Shown: positions 1 through 8,537 of the stretch, in pieces
Numbering within the stretch: the stretch's first letter is position 1
Layout: every line of letters starts with the position of its first letter
NCBI RefSeq assembly: GCF_000758585.1
Contig: NZ_CP009281.1
Coordinates: 6,696,001 to 6,760,000, forward strand
Length of the DNA: 64,000 nt
Direction: 5' to 3'
Origin: Paenibacillus sp. FSL R5-0345
Lineage (GTDB): Bacteria > Bacillota > Bacilli > Paenibacillales > Paenibacillaceae
The notes under the pieces: generated by a model
Databases searched by the model: none
What the model saw: only the letters and a program-made list of their open reading frames with translations
Told to the model about the DNA's origin: nothing
Translations under genes and position numbers: made by a program

Positions 1-71
1 TCTCAAGAATTTAAAGTAAGCCTCATGAACATACTACTTTTTGAAAAACAAAAAGCTAAAGGAGTATGCTA

Positions 72-1088
72 ATGAAAGCCGCTGTAGTAAAACAATTTAA
101 AGAAAAGTTAGAACTACAAGACGTACCTAAACCAAAACCCGGACACAAAGAAATTCTTGTCCACATTCAGGCGTGCGGAGTGTGTCATACTGATTTGCAT
201 GCTGCTCATGGCGATTGGCCTGTCAAACCGAAACTCCCTCTTATTCCCGGACATGAAGGCGTTGGGATTATTGAAGAAATAGGTGAAGGAGTTACACACT
301 TAAAGGTAGGGGACCGAGTAGGAATTCCGTGGCTGTATTCTGCTTGCGGTCATTGCGAATATTGTCTCACAGGAAGAGAGACCCTTTGTCTGGATCAGCA
401 AAATTCCGGATATTCCGTAAATGGCGGATATGCAGAATATTGTGTAGCAGCTGCCGATTATGTAGTGAAGGTTCCTGATAATCTAAGTTTCATCGAAGCG
501 GCACCTTTATTTTGCGCTGGCGTTACGACCTATAAAGCTTTGAAAGTATCAGGTGTAAAGCCAGGTGAATGGGTAGCCATTTTCGGCGTCGGAGGATTGG
601 GTCATCTAGGTGTACAATATGCAAAAGTAATGGGAATGAATGTAGTGGCCATCGACACTTCAGATGAAAAGATGGAGCTTGCCAAACAGCTTGGCGCAGA
701 CAAAACCGTAAACGCATTAAAAGAAGATGCGGCAGTCTGGATTCAAAAAGAAATCGGCGGAGTGCATGGTGTCGTTTGTACGGCGGTTGCAAAAAAAGCA
801 TTCGACCAAGCCTACCGGGCCATTCGTCGCGGCGGTACCTGCGTCATGGTTGGGCTGCCCCCTGAATCCATGGATGTTCCGATCTTTGATACGGTATTAA
901 ACGGTACAAAGGTAGTCGGTTCGATTGTCGGCACTCGCAAAGATTTGCAAGAAACATTGCAATTCGCTGCAGAAGGAAAAATCAAAACCATTATTGAGAC
1001 ACGTAAATTAGAAGATATTAATGAGATCTACGATCTGATGTTAGAAGGCAAAATCAATGGTCGAATCGTCCTTGATATGACGAAATGA
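72..1088 (+). CDS. adhP: Zinc-dependent alcohol dehydrogenase, AdhP type
   Basis: This medium-chain dehydrogenase/reductase oxidises primary alcohols to aldehydes with NAD+, or runs in reverse during fermentation, in the cytosol. Catalytic zinc ligands are visible in the CGVCHTD motif (Cys about residue 35-38) and in GHEGVG (His about 61). A structural zinc lobe follows with four cysteines at about 92-106 ([16 protein letters not shown]). The Rossmann motif GVGGLGHLG lies near residue 175. The 338-aa length and the whole sequence closely resemble Geobacillus-type AdhT/AdhP. The ATG at 72 is chosen because GGAG at 61-64 is 7 nt away; the ATG at 66 is too close. No operon partner is evident. 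Confidence 0.93.
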   Translation: MKAAVVKQFKEKLELQDVPKPKPGHKEILVHIQACGVCHTDLHAAHGDWPVKPKLPLIPGHEGVGIIEEIGEGVTHLKVGDRVGIPWLYSACGHCEYCLTGRETLCLDQQNSGYSVNGGYAEYCVAAADYVVKVPDNLSFIEAAPLFCAGVTTYKALKVSGVKPGEWVAIFGVGGLGHLGVQYAKVMGMNVVAIDTSDEKMELAKQLGADKTVNALKEDAAVWIQKEIGGVHGVVCTAVAKKAFDQAYRAIRRGGTCVMVGLPPESMDVPIFDTVLNGTKVVGSIVGTRKDLQETLQFAAEGKIKTIIETRKLEDINEIYDLMLEGKINGRIVLDMTK

Positions 1089-1151
1089 TCAATAATAAAA
1101 AGTATGCTACCATAATATTTATTGCAAGCCACAAAATTTGAGGTGATCGGA

Positions 1152-1211
1152 ATGTTAAAGCGTTCTATGGAGAATGTAATGGAATCCGTGAAGGGAAGGA
1201 GTGATGCGTAA
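1152..1211 (+). CDS. Possible 19-aa peptide ORF
   Basis: A short open frame starts with ATG after an AGGTGATCGGA stretch and ends before the hydrolase gene. It may be a real small peptide, a leader, or the scar of a deleted gene. No family is recognised, and only the ribosome site supports it. Confidence 0.2.
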   Translation: MLKRSMENVMESVKGRSDA

Positions 1212-1235
1212 AATAAAAATGAAAAAAGGATGATT

Positions 1236-2093
1236 ATGAAAATGAATAAGTACCAAACTTTAAATAGCGATGGATTTGAACTGAATTATTGTGTAAAAGG
1301 AACTGGGAAACCTATTTTGGTGATAGGCAGCAGTGTTTATTATCCTCAACTATTCTCAGAAGATTTATATGATACATTTCAGTTTATTTTCCTTGATCAT
1401 AGAGGATTTGTGAAGCCGCCCCGAACTCTACAACCGGAAGATTATAGATTGGAGAAAGTACTAGGTGATATAGAGACGGCAAGGCAAGATCTTAACTTAA
1501 CAAATTTCATCTTATTAGGGCATTCAGGACATGCTTTCATGGCTTTGGAATATGCTAAAAAATATCCTTACCATGTCCAAAAAGTTGCCTTATTGAATTC
1601 AGCACCTACAAATAGCGAGGAAAGACAGCATCATAGTTTTGCATTTTTTAATGAGACAGCAAGTCCGGAGAGAAAAAGACAGTTCGAGAAGGATATTTCT
1701 TTGTTAGAAAGTGACATTCAGAAAGATCCTGAACGGCGATTCGCTCACATGTGTATTCGGATGGGAGCCCAAAGCTTTTATGATTATACATTTGACGCAG
1801 CTTACATGTGGGAAGATGTATATACGAATATGCCAATTATCGATTATCTGTGGGGAGAAGCATTCGGAGAATTGAATCTTATACAATCACTCGCTAACTT
1901 CAACAAACCAGTATTTATCGGTTTAGGCAGGTATGATTATTTGGTAGCGCCTGTTTCACTTTGGAATTCTGTTAATAAAACCTATAAGCACGTCAAAAAA
2001 GTGATCTTTGAGCATAGTGGTCACAACCCGATGTTTGAAGAACCTCGAACCTTTGACAATGAGCTAAGCAACTGGATCCTTGAGGACAATTGA
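1236..2093 (+). CDS. Alpha/beta hydrolase
   Basis: This is a cytosolic alpha/beta-hydrolase-fold enzyme of about 285 aa; the substrate is unknown. The nucleophile elbow is GHSGH (Ser near residue 97). A candidate acid lies in GLGRYDYLVAP (about 235) and a candidate catalytic His in FEHSGHNP (about 264). The oxyanion region IGSSVYY replaces the common HGGP form, which suggests a hydrolase rather than a proline iminopeptidase. The ATG at 1236 is preferred because AAAAAGG ends 6 nt upstream, whereas the ATG at 1230 touches it. The gene stands alone between adhP and a terminator. Confidence 0.82.
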   Translation: MKMNKYQTLNSDGFELNYCVKGTGKPILVIGSSVYYPQLFSEDLYDTFQFIFLDHRGFVKPPRTLQPEDYRLEKVLGDIETARQDLNLTNFILLGHSGHAFMALEYAKKYPYHVQKVALLNSAPTNSEERQHHSFAFFNETASPERKRQFEKDISLLESDIQKDPERRFAHMCIRMGAQSFYDYTFDAAYMWEDVYTNMPIIDYLWGEAFGELNLIQSLANFNKPVFIGLGRYDYLVAPVSLWNSVNKTYKHVKKVIFEHSGHNPMFEEPRTFDNELSNWILEDN

Positions 2094-2112
2094 GGCTTTC
2101 CTTTGTATAACG

Positions 2113-2142
2113 AAAAACACTAAGTTGATTCTTAGTGTTTTT
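2113..2142 (+). terminator. Rho-independent terminator after the alpha/beta hydrolase gene
   Basis: A perfect 12-bp stem (AAAAACACTAAG with CTTAGTGTTTTT) closes a 6-nt loop and runs into TTTTTATTT. Confidence 0.85.
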
Positions 2143-2241
2143 TTATTTCTTGCTCTTTTCAGTTAAACCATACCTAAGTCGAACAGAGGATTATGATAAC
2201 GATTTAATATTTATCGTATTATTCCTCACATGCACTAAGAT

Positions 2242-2271
2242 TTGACAATGATAAGCTTAACATTGTATACC
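2242..2271 (+). promoter_or_regulatory. Candidate sigma-A promoter for the flavin-barrel gene
   Basis: TTGACA at 2242-2247 is followed after 18 bp by a weak -10 (TATACC, 2266-2271), about 25 bp before the start codon. The -35 is perfect and the -10 poor. Confidence 0.35.
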
Positions 2272-2296
2272 TTATGATACTTTAGGAGGTAATATA

Positions 2297-2767
2297 ATGA
2301 GCAAGTACGACGAAGCCATGAAGCTCCTGGAAGAACAAGTGGGTAATAAGGATGGCCTGATCTCTCTGTCCACTATCGCGCTGGAACCAGGGCCCGATGG
2401 CAAAAGCCGTCCCGCCGCCCGCATTGTGGACGCCTATTATGAGGACGGCGCGTTCTACACCGTCACCTACGCAACCTCAGGCAAGATGCAGCAGATCGCC
2501 CAAAACCCCGAAGTCGCCGTTTGTATCATCGTCGAAAACTTTACGGCCGATGGTATCGGTGAAAACCTGGGCTGGGTATGTGACGAGAAAAACGCTGAGA
2601 TGATGACAAAGCTGCGCACAATATTCGCCGATTGGTATAACGAAGCCAATAACGACGAAGACCCTAACACATGCCTGCTGCGCATTCGCCTGACAAAGGG
2701 CCTGTGGAATGACGCCCATAAAGGGATCAGAAATGAGATTGATTTTGTCAATAAGACGGCAAGTTAA
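2297..2767 (+). CDS. Pyridoxamine 5'-phosphate oxidase-family (split-barrel flavin-binding) protein
   Basis: This 156-aa protein has the layout of the flavin split-barrel superfamily: an N-terminal helix, then AARIVDAYYEDGAFYTVTYATSGKM, with the PAARIVD strand and the SGKMQQIAQNPEVAV stretch typical of FMN- or F420-binding members. It probably binds a flavin and acts as a small oxidoreductase or nitroreductase-like protein; the substrate cannot be told. The start is fixed by TAGGAGG at 2283-2289. The gene is clearly more GC-rich (CGCC, CCCGCC runs) than its neighbours, which suggests separate acquisition. Confidence 0.8.
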   Translation: MSKYDEAMKLLEEQVGNKDGLISLSTIALEPGPDGKSRPAARIVDAYYEDGAFYTVTYATSGKMQQIAQNPEVAVCIIVENFTADGIGENLGWVCDEKNAEMMTKLRTIFADWYNEANNDEDPNTCLLRIRLTKGLWNDAHKGIRNEIDFVNKTAS

Positions 2768-2792
2768 GTGGTCTATGTGGTTTCAATATTTT

Positions 2793-2864
2793 GAGGATAT
2801 AAAAAGAGTTATGAGAAGGGCGAATGAAGTTTTGAAAGACTTGTACTGGAGAATGGAGATTTAG
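2793..2864 (+). pseudogene. Decayed copy of the 28-aa peptide encoded at 6341-6427
   Basis: The open frame encodes EDIKRVMRRANEVLKDLYW followed by RMEI and a stop. It closely matches the peptide at 6341-6427 but lacks its start codon and ribosome site. It lies just behind the flavin-barrel gene and looks like a relic of a duplicated small gene. Confidence 0.5.
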
Positions 2865-3075
2865 AAATGATCTGTCGATAATGTACCTAAGCTTCTTAAC
2901 TTGGAAGTTCGATATTTTGGACCTAGTCTATCGTCTACTTCGATCCTAAGATTTCTACAACTAACCAATGTAGATTCAACGATAAAGGGATTTCTGCTGA
3001 AAAGGGTCGGTCTCTCAAAAAGACTTTTCCTTACTTCTGACACGTTCCACTGCGATGGTTGAAGCGGCAAGTTTC

Positions 3076-3101
3076 AGAGCCGCCCAGTACTGGGCGGCTC
3101 T
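3076..3101. terminator. Strong hairpin terminator between convergent units
   Basis: An 11-bp perfect GC-rich stem (AGAGCCGCCCA with its complement) has a GTAC loop and a T-rich plus-strand tail (TTTCTTATTC). It ends transcripts from the left. Confidence 0.85.
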
Positions 3102-3117
3102 TTCTTATTCTTTTATG

Positions 3118-3315
3118 TTAAGCTGAACGATTAGCAAGGAAGACAGTGATATACTGGACAGCAATACAAAAATAATTTCCACGATTACCAACATGCAAAA
3201 CTTTATACGTGGAATACCCAATCGCAGAGTCTGCCGTCCCGGCATTTATGTACAACATAATCTGACCGCTGACGCTGTTGGATTCGCTCCCGCCATGATA
3301 TCGCCAGAACCATCC
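3118..3315 (-). pseudogene. C-terminal fragment of an unknown protein
   Basis: The minus strand downstream of the U32 gene is open for about 60 codons with no start codon and a protein-like composition (for example GQIMLYINAGTADSAIGYS and then a hydrophobic end), stopping at 3118. It looks like the 3' remnant of a gene whose front was lost. No family is recognised. Confidence 0.35.
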
Positions 3316-3325
3316 CTTTGACTAC

Positions 3326-5569
3326 CTACAAAATCTCTTTATTAAAATGTCCTCTTGTTTCTGTTTCCTGATTAAAGATTGCATTATTCATTGAGCCATT
3401 TAATTTACCTGACGCCATATTAATGACTTTCATAACCTGCTCTTTTGATTCAACTGTGAAGTTTAATCTGAGCGCCTCGATTCCTTTGATGTTTTGTAGC
3501 TCATCTAAAAGATTAAGCGTCTTCCCATTAAGGAGAGTCGTTGTACAATCATTATGGGAAATTATAGGGAACGTTCCGTGCTCATCTTTTAACTCATAGC
3601 TCTTCGTTTTGCAAATTCTGCATTGATTCATTTTTTTCATCGGACAATATTTTGTAAACATCAAAGGAACCTTACCATATACAATCATTTCCAGTGCAGG
3701 ATAGCCGTCATTTTCTTCATAATAGGCATTCATTAAATCTTCAATTTGGCTCTTATTCAATTCATAAGATAAAGTGACTCGTTTTGCACCTAATTTATAT
3801 AATTCATAGCAACTAGTTGCATTAACAACATTTAGAGAATAGTCCGTAACAAACGGATTAGTTTCTCTGTAGTGATAAATTCCACCATATCCTCCGATCA
3901 GCAGCTGCCCTTCTTTTTCCTTATAATCATTCTGATTTCTTCTAACAACGTTTTTAAAATAGATTTCCTTAATTCCACAGCTCACGCAAGCATCGTACTG
4001 CTCCCTAGTCGTTACAGAGGCCGTAAGGTATGGTTTTTCAGAGGCAAAGCTTATTTTTTCTTTTGCTTTCAAAGCCTTGGTTCTTTTCTTTTGGCTGTTA
4101 AGCTTTAAGTCATATAAGCCCAGTACAATATCTCTTCTTGCTGCATTTAACAGTTTAGCTGGTATAAATGCATTGCATTCCTCAAAATCCACATGATTAA
4201 GTTCGAATATAGTATCATTTAATCTTGAAAATTGCTTTATTACCTGGTCTTTTGTTGTTGGATTATTAATGGCTTCGCCTAGTATTTCCTCGCTTTCATA
4301 TGAATAATTAAAGCCTAAGCCCTCCGCATCTATGAAAAGCTTTGAATCTGGACATGCATATACTCTAATATCGAGGTTAAACCGCTTAAATTCTTTTTCC
4401 AGTGATGATTCTAATTCTTTGCTATAGAAATAATCCTTCGTTTTATATACTAAATCTCCCTTAGACACCTTTTCTTTGATTTTGATATAGCAGACATCAT
4501 CTGCTTTGTTGATTAATTCGCCATCTTTATCGTACAGTTTTACAACAGTTAAATTAACATCTTCATTGTTGTGACTTATTCGGATGGTATCGTTTTGATT
4601 TAAAGAACGTGTAAGTGTTATTTCATACATGTCTTTAACAATCTTGCTAATTGTTCCAATTTCATAACCAAAGTTATTAGGTCTTAAGATGTTTGTAATA
4701 TTCCTCTTATCTTCGCGAAATAAATATCCTTTAGTAAATGTTCGATTGAATGTTTTTTTCAAATTTTCTTTATCTTCTTCGGTTATTTTATTATCTAAGG
4801 CCATGCGATATTTGGATACAACATTAGCAACATACGTAGGCACTTTCATTCGACCTTCTATTTTTAAAGAATCGATTTCTTTTAAATCATTGATATAATC
4901 GATTGTGTTTAAGTCCTTAGTAGATAGAATATGGTTTTTCCCTAAAGATGTATCTGATGTCTTGTCCATTAGTTCATACTCCTTACGGCACGAACCAACA
5001 CATCTTCCGCGATTTGCGCATCGATAGCCGATTAATCCTGACATTAGACAGTTTCCCGAATAAGATACACATAAAGCACCGTGAACGAAAATTTCTAAAG
5101 GTATTTCAGCTATTTTTTTGATCTCTTTTACTTTTTCAATCTCAACCTCACGGGACAGAACAACTCTTTTAGCACCAAGTTCTTTAAATAATAAAGTTCC
5201 GTCTAAATCGTCTATTCCCATTTGAGTTGAACAATGTGCTTCCATATCAAGAAAGTTTTTAACGATATAATCGAAAGCAGTCAGGTCCTGAACGATAATG
5301 CCATCAACACCGATTTCATTTAATTCGTGTATCTGCTCTTTCATCTCTTCAACTTCGTTTTCAAAAACGATGGTATTCATTGCAACATAGATTTTAACAT
5401 TCCTCAGGTGCGCATACGCAACAGCCTCTTTTAACGATTCTAAATCAAAATTAGATGAGTATGCACGTGCACCAAATTTTTGCATTCCTAAGTATACTGC
5501 ATCACAACCATTAGATATTGCAGCTTTTAAAGCTTCCATATTTCCTGCTGGAGCTAGTAATTCAGTCAT
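3326..5569 (-). CDS. U32-family peptidase / RlhA-like protein
   Basis: This large (747 aa) member of the peptidase U32 family resembles the RlhA/YdcP branch involved in 23S rRNA C2501 hydroxylation; the exact activity here is inferred. Visible signatures are ELLAPAGNMEALKAAISNG at the N-terminus and the family core EIFVHGALCVSYSGNCLMS. A cysteine cluster (YRCANRGRCVGSCRKEY, about residues 185-205) probably binds Fe-S, and more Cys pairs lie near the C-terminus (CPMKKMNQCRIC). The start at 5569 is set by AAGGAGG 6 nt upstream. The gene is AT-rich compared with the window's core genes and stands alone. Confidence 0.85.
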   Translation of the reverse strand: MTELLAPAGNMEALKAAISNGCDAVYLGMQKFGARAYSSNFDLESLKEAVAYAHLRNVKIYVAMNTIVFENEVEEMKEQIHELNEIGVDGIIVQDLTAFDYIVKNFLDMEAHCSTQMGIDDLDGTLLFKELGAKRVVLSREVEIEKVKEIKKIAEIPLEIFVHGALCVSYSGNCLMSGLIGYRCANRGRCVGSCRKEYELMDKTSDTSLGKNHILSTKDLNTIDYINDLKEIDSLKIEGRMKVPTYVANVVSKYRMALDNKITEEDKENLKKTFNRTFTKGYLFREDKRNITNILRPNNFGYEIGTISKIVKDMYEITLTRSLNQNDTIRISHNNEDVNLTVVKLYDKDGELINKADDVCYIKIKEKVSKGDLVYKTKDYFYSKELESSLEKEFKRFNLDIRVYACPDSKLFIDAEGLGFNYSYESEEILGEAINNPTTKDQVIKQFSRLNDTIFELNHVDFEECNAFIPAKLLNAARRDIVLGLYDLKLNSQKKRTKALKAKEKISFASEKPYLTASVTTREQYDACVSCGIKEIYFKNVVRRNQNDYKEKEGQLLIGGYGGIYHYRETNPFVTDYSLNVVNATSCYELYKLGAKRVTLSYELNKSQIEDLMNAYYEENDGYPALEMIVYGKVPLMFTKYCPMKKMNQCRICKTKSYELKDEHGTFPIISHNDCTTTLLNGKTLNLLDELQNIKGIEALRLNFTVESKEQVMKVINMASGKLNGSMNNAIFNQETETRGHFNKEIL

Positions 5570-5733
5570 TTTTTCCTCCTTATGACCCATAAGTTACACA
5601 CTAGTTAAACTCAGCACCATTGATCATAAAATAAGACCTACACTTAAGCTACGGCAAATAGCACAAACCAATGGCTTGTGCTTTTGTTTCTAACGATCTT
5701 ATTTGCCTGAGAGGCTTGCTTCATAATTATTTT

Positions 5734-6059
5734 TTATAATAATTCCTTCAGTACATTTTTAGCCACACGTACCTTCTCATCATTGGCCTCACGGAGCATG
5801 CCTACAATATCCTGAATATCACGCTCTGCTGCGGTAACCATGAACTCTTCACCCTGGTACGCAAACAACTGAATGATATTCACTTCAAGCAATTCTTCAA
5901 TCTTATGTAAATTCAATAAAGAAACGTTCTTCTCCCCACGTTCAATCTCCCTATGTATGAAAAATGAAATCCGCCTTTCTCCCCTTCCTGCGACAAGCCC
6001 TGCTCTTTCCGAAGAGCATGAATCCGGGTTCTTACAAGCTTCAGTATTTTCTTATCCAT
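5734..6059 (-). pseudogene. Frameshifted XRE-family (SinR-like) transcription regulator
   Basis: Two frames join into one regulator. From the ATG at 6059 the N-terminal helix-turn-helix reads MDKKILKLVRTRIHALRKEQ and onward. After HFSYIG the frame breaks, by about one missing G, and continues in another frame with IERGEKNVSLLNLHKIEELL and a C-terminal tail to 5734. It has the same layout as the intact regulator at 29403-29741, including the ERGEKN motif. A residue or two also seem missing after GLSQE. It is probably inactive. Confidence 0.65.
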
Positions 6060-6754
6060 CACGGTATTCACCTCTCCATGTCAAAAGTGTAGATAAGTTT
6101 CCTAAAATTTAGCTCATATCATGAGAAATCACCAGCAGTATAAGACTGCGTTCTTCCTTTGTCATTCTGCCCTCATTTCTATGATTCGTGCGTTATACAT
6201 CTATGAGCATAAGACGGAGTTTGGCACAGAGATGTCATTAATTGATCTATTACTTCTGATACATACAGATTATAATCCTGGGCTTGAGATAGTGGTGTTT
6301 GTGGAATTATATCGTTCACGGGGAGGGGAAGGAGTTAGAGATGATAAGGGACGAGGATATAAAGAGAGTGATGAGACGGGCGGCTGAGGTTTTGGAGGAG
6401 TTGTGCTGGAGGATGGGGAAACCGTAATATGTGTCCAGGCCAAAAGCCCATAAGCAGATAAACGCCTTAGCGAAACGAACTTGGCAGGTGTCAAAACCCC
6501 AGTTGTTTTTAGACTGGTTTAACAGGGCTATCGGCGATTTACCCTGTTGAATTAACCGGCACATTATAATACCTCCCTAATCGCATCTCGTCAAGAAATA
6601 ATGTGCGAATGAGCGACATAGCGAGGGATCCCCCTTAGGTTTTCTTAATAGGAATGAATTTCCGAGTATGCAGAGTGATATCGCTTTTTTCAATTCATCC
6701 GGTGTCACGTAAAATATTCTTTAGATCAATGAGGAATAAGGAAAGGAGATTTGT
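6060..6754. other. Degraded spacer with small ORFs and no convincing normal-sized gene
   Basis: Apart from the peptide at 6341-6427, two frames are only suggestive. A plus frame from about 6170 to 6320 has protein-like composition (TEFGTEMSLIDLLLLIHTDY) but no ribosome site. A minus ORF at 6316-6564 has an excellent GGGAGG site 7 nt before its ATG but no recognisable content. The stretch looks like eroded accessory DNA. Confidence 0.4.
6341..6427 (+). CDS. 28-aa basic amphipathic peptide
   Basis: This short ORF begins with ATG 6 nt after GGAG within GGGAGGGGAAGGAG. It encodes MIRDEDIKRVMRRAAEVLEE followed by LCWRMGKP. Charged and hydrophobic residues alternate as in a helix. A second, decayed copy lies at 2793-2864, with conserved residues across most of its length, so the peptide was probably under selection. 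Function is unknown. Confidence 0.5.
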   Translation: MIRDEDIKRVMRRAAEVLEELCWRMGKP

Positions 6755-6994
6755 ATGAACAGCGTGGACAAAATCAGATTTTCACTCTTTTACGGCGAAG
6801 CGCCCGAGGCATCTTGTTACGGGTATATGGAACGAAATCGGGATGGCAATATGATCGCGCTCTACAATAGTTGCGGCGAGGAAATCGACATGTTTGGCGG
6901 ACATAAATTTGTCAGGGTACAGGCGCTTGGCAAATTTGATGATGAAGACCGCGATAATTTTTACTCCTTGTTAGAAAGTGATGGTGTAGGATAA
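6755..6994 (+). CDS. Hypothetical 79-aa protein
   Basis: A small soluble acidic protein with no recognised family. An AAAGGAG site 8 nt before the ATG supports translation. It has a GYMERNRDGNMIALYN stretch that may form a beta hairpin and an acidic C-terminal half (KFDDEDRDNF). It sits alone just left of the IS1182-type element. Confidence 0.55.
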   Translation: MNSVDKIRFSLFYGEAPEASCYGYMERNRDGNMIALYNSCGEEIDMFGGHKFVRVQALGKFDDEDRDNFYSLLESDGVG

Positions 6995-7036
6995 TCTGCA
7001 CGATAGACAGTTGAAGATTCAGTGTCAAGATACTTA

Positions 7037-8305
7037 ATGAGCCTGTTCAAAAAGCCCATAAATGCGGAACTCATCGATTACATGGATCATGTAGACGACT
7101 CTATTGTTCTAGAGAAGATTGCTCCCCTTTACAAAGATGGCGGTCGTCCGCCCATTGATCCCAGAGTCTGCTTTCGGATGCATTATCTGTACTTTACTCG
7201 TCCAGAAATTTCTTCGTTTCGAGAGCTGGAGAGACAACTTATTGACGCAATTTTATTGGTGTTCCCAGCCCGACAAAAGTGCCGGTTCACAGCTCCCTGA
7301 GCCACTTTCGCTCAAAAGTTAGTGCCGAGTTGTTCTATGCCATTCTTTTCGACATCATCGCCCAAGCCTTGAAGCTAAAGGACTTTCTATCGCCCATGTT
7401 AACGGGCATCGATTCCAGGCCGATATGGGCCAACGTCAACGGATGCAAGCACAAACGCTGTTCTTACCCGGACCAGAGCACCTGCTCTTGCGAGAAAACG
7501 TATTCTGATCCCGATGCCACCATTGGCGTGCAGCGCAATAAAGTCAACCAAAACAAATTCTTTATCGGTTACCGTTAAACATTCTATCGTCTGTCCAAGC
7601 CCTAAAGGACCCGTTGTTCTATTCTCCATCGTTCTTCCTAACGAAACGGCCGATGTGAAGGTGATGCTGCCGCTCATCGACATGATGAAAAAAATCGAAG
7701 GGTTGCAGGTGGAGTATCTGGTAGCCGACTTGGGTTACTTCGACTCCGACGATCAGAAGGAATCCCTCCTGACCCACGATGTGGCAGCCGTCACTGGGTT
7801 CAAAACCAATACAAAGATTCCCGAACACTGTTCACCCAAAGGAACGCCGGAATGTGAACAAGGACATGTCCTGATGTTCGACGGATTCGATAAAGAGGAT
7901 TATACCGCCTGGTTCCCCGCAGCGGAGGAGAAATGTGCCGCCTGCCCGTTGCAAGGAAAATGCCAGAAGCAATGGGGCGATTCCTTTCTGGACAATCCGT
8001 TTTTCCACGGTCCCGTCCCACAAGGTAGCGCCCTGCAAGAACACATGATGGGCTTTCGCAAGCAAGTGGAGCTAGCGTTCGCCCAAGAATTCAACCCACT
8101 GACTTCGGTCATGAAGCACAAGAAGGTGCCGGTTCGAACAACCGAGCGTGTGGAGAAGTGGTTCATCTTGCGGGATGCCTTCCGATTGGTGGAGCGGATG
8201 ATAGCTCACGTTCGTCAGACCGTTCTTCCCGTACAGCATGTAGCCGCTATGAAGAAGCTACAAGAGATCCAAGTCGAGCAAATCTCACTGCCTTTGGCTG
8301 GGTAA
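7037..8305 (+). pseudogene. IS1182-type DDE transposase, frameshifted
   Basis: Three frames make one transposase. The first runs from SLFKKPINAELIDYMDHVDD to about 7240, with the family motif GGRPPIDPRVCFRMHYLYF. A second frame from about 7255 to 7570 holds LTGIDSRPIWANVNGCKHKR. The third, 7570-8305, holds the catalytic-core stretch YLVADLGYFDSDDQKES, a cysteine cluster (CAACPLQGKC) and the C-terminal RTTERVEKWF region. The second break is an extra T after GYR at about 7578. The protein cannot be made intact, so the copy is presumably immobile unless served in trans. Confidence 0.8.
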
Positions 8306-8500
8306 AGAGGCATTACTACACATTGAAAATACAGTCCTCACGACCAAGGGAGAGGTCTGTCCAAAATAGGCTATCCTAGTGGGAGACTGTGCGTTGGAAG
8401 TAGCCACAAAAGATATTCCCCTTACATTTCCAAATTTGGAGTCTCCGTCTGCGGTTTAGAGTCATTCTTTCAAAATCATTTAGCCCTTTTGAACAAGCTC
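7039..8500 (+). mobile_element. Degenerate IS1182-family insertion sequence
   Basis: The element is about 1.46 kb. Its ends are imperfect inverted repeats: 7039-7057 (GAGCCTGTTCAAAAAGCCC) and the complement of 8482-8500, which match at 15 of 19 positions including TGTTCAAAA. TTAAT occurs directly on both outer sides (7034-7038 and 8501-8505), as expected for a target-site duplication. The transposase inside is broken by frameshifts. Confidence 0.8.
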
Positions 8501-8537
8501 TTAATGGAACGCAATGAATATTCTCTGGAGGTGGAAG

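Noticed and set aside
2271-2280. TATCATAA core on the minus strand upstream of the flavin-barrel gene, as a possible further att site
   Set aside because: Only the 8-bp core matches; flanking bases do not resemble rlmH, and it overlaps a promoter/ribosome-site region.
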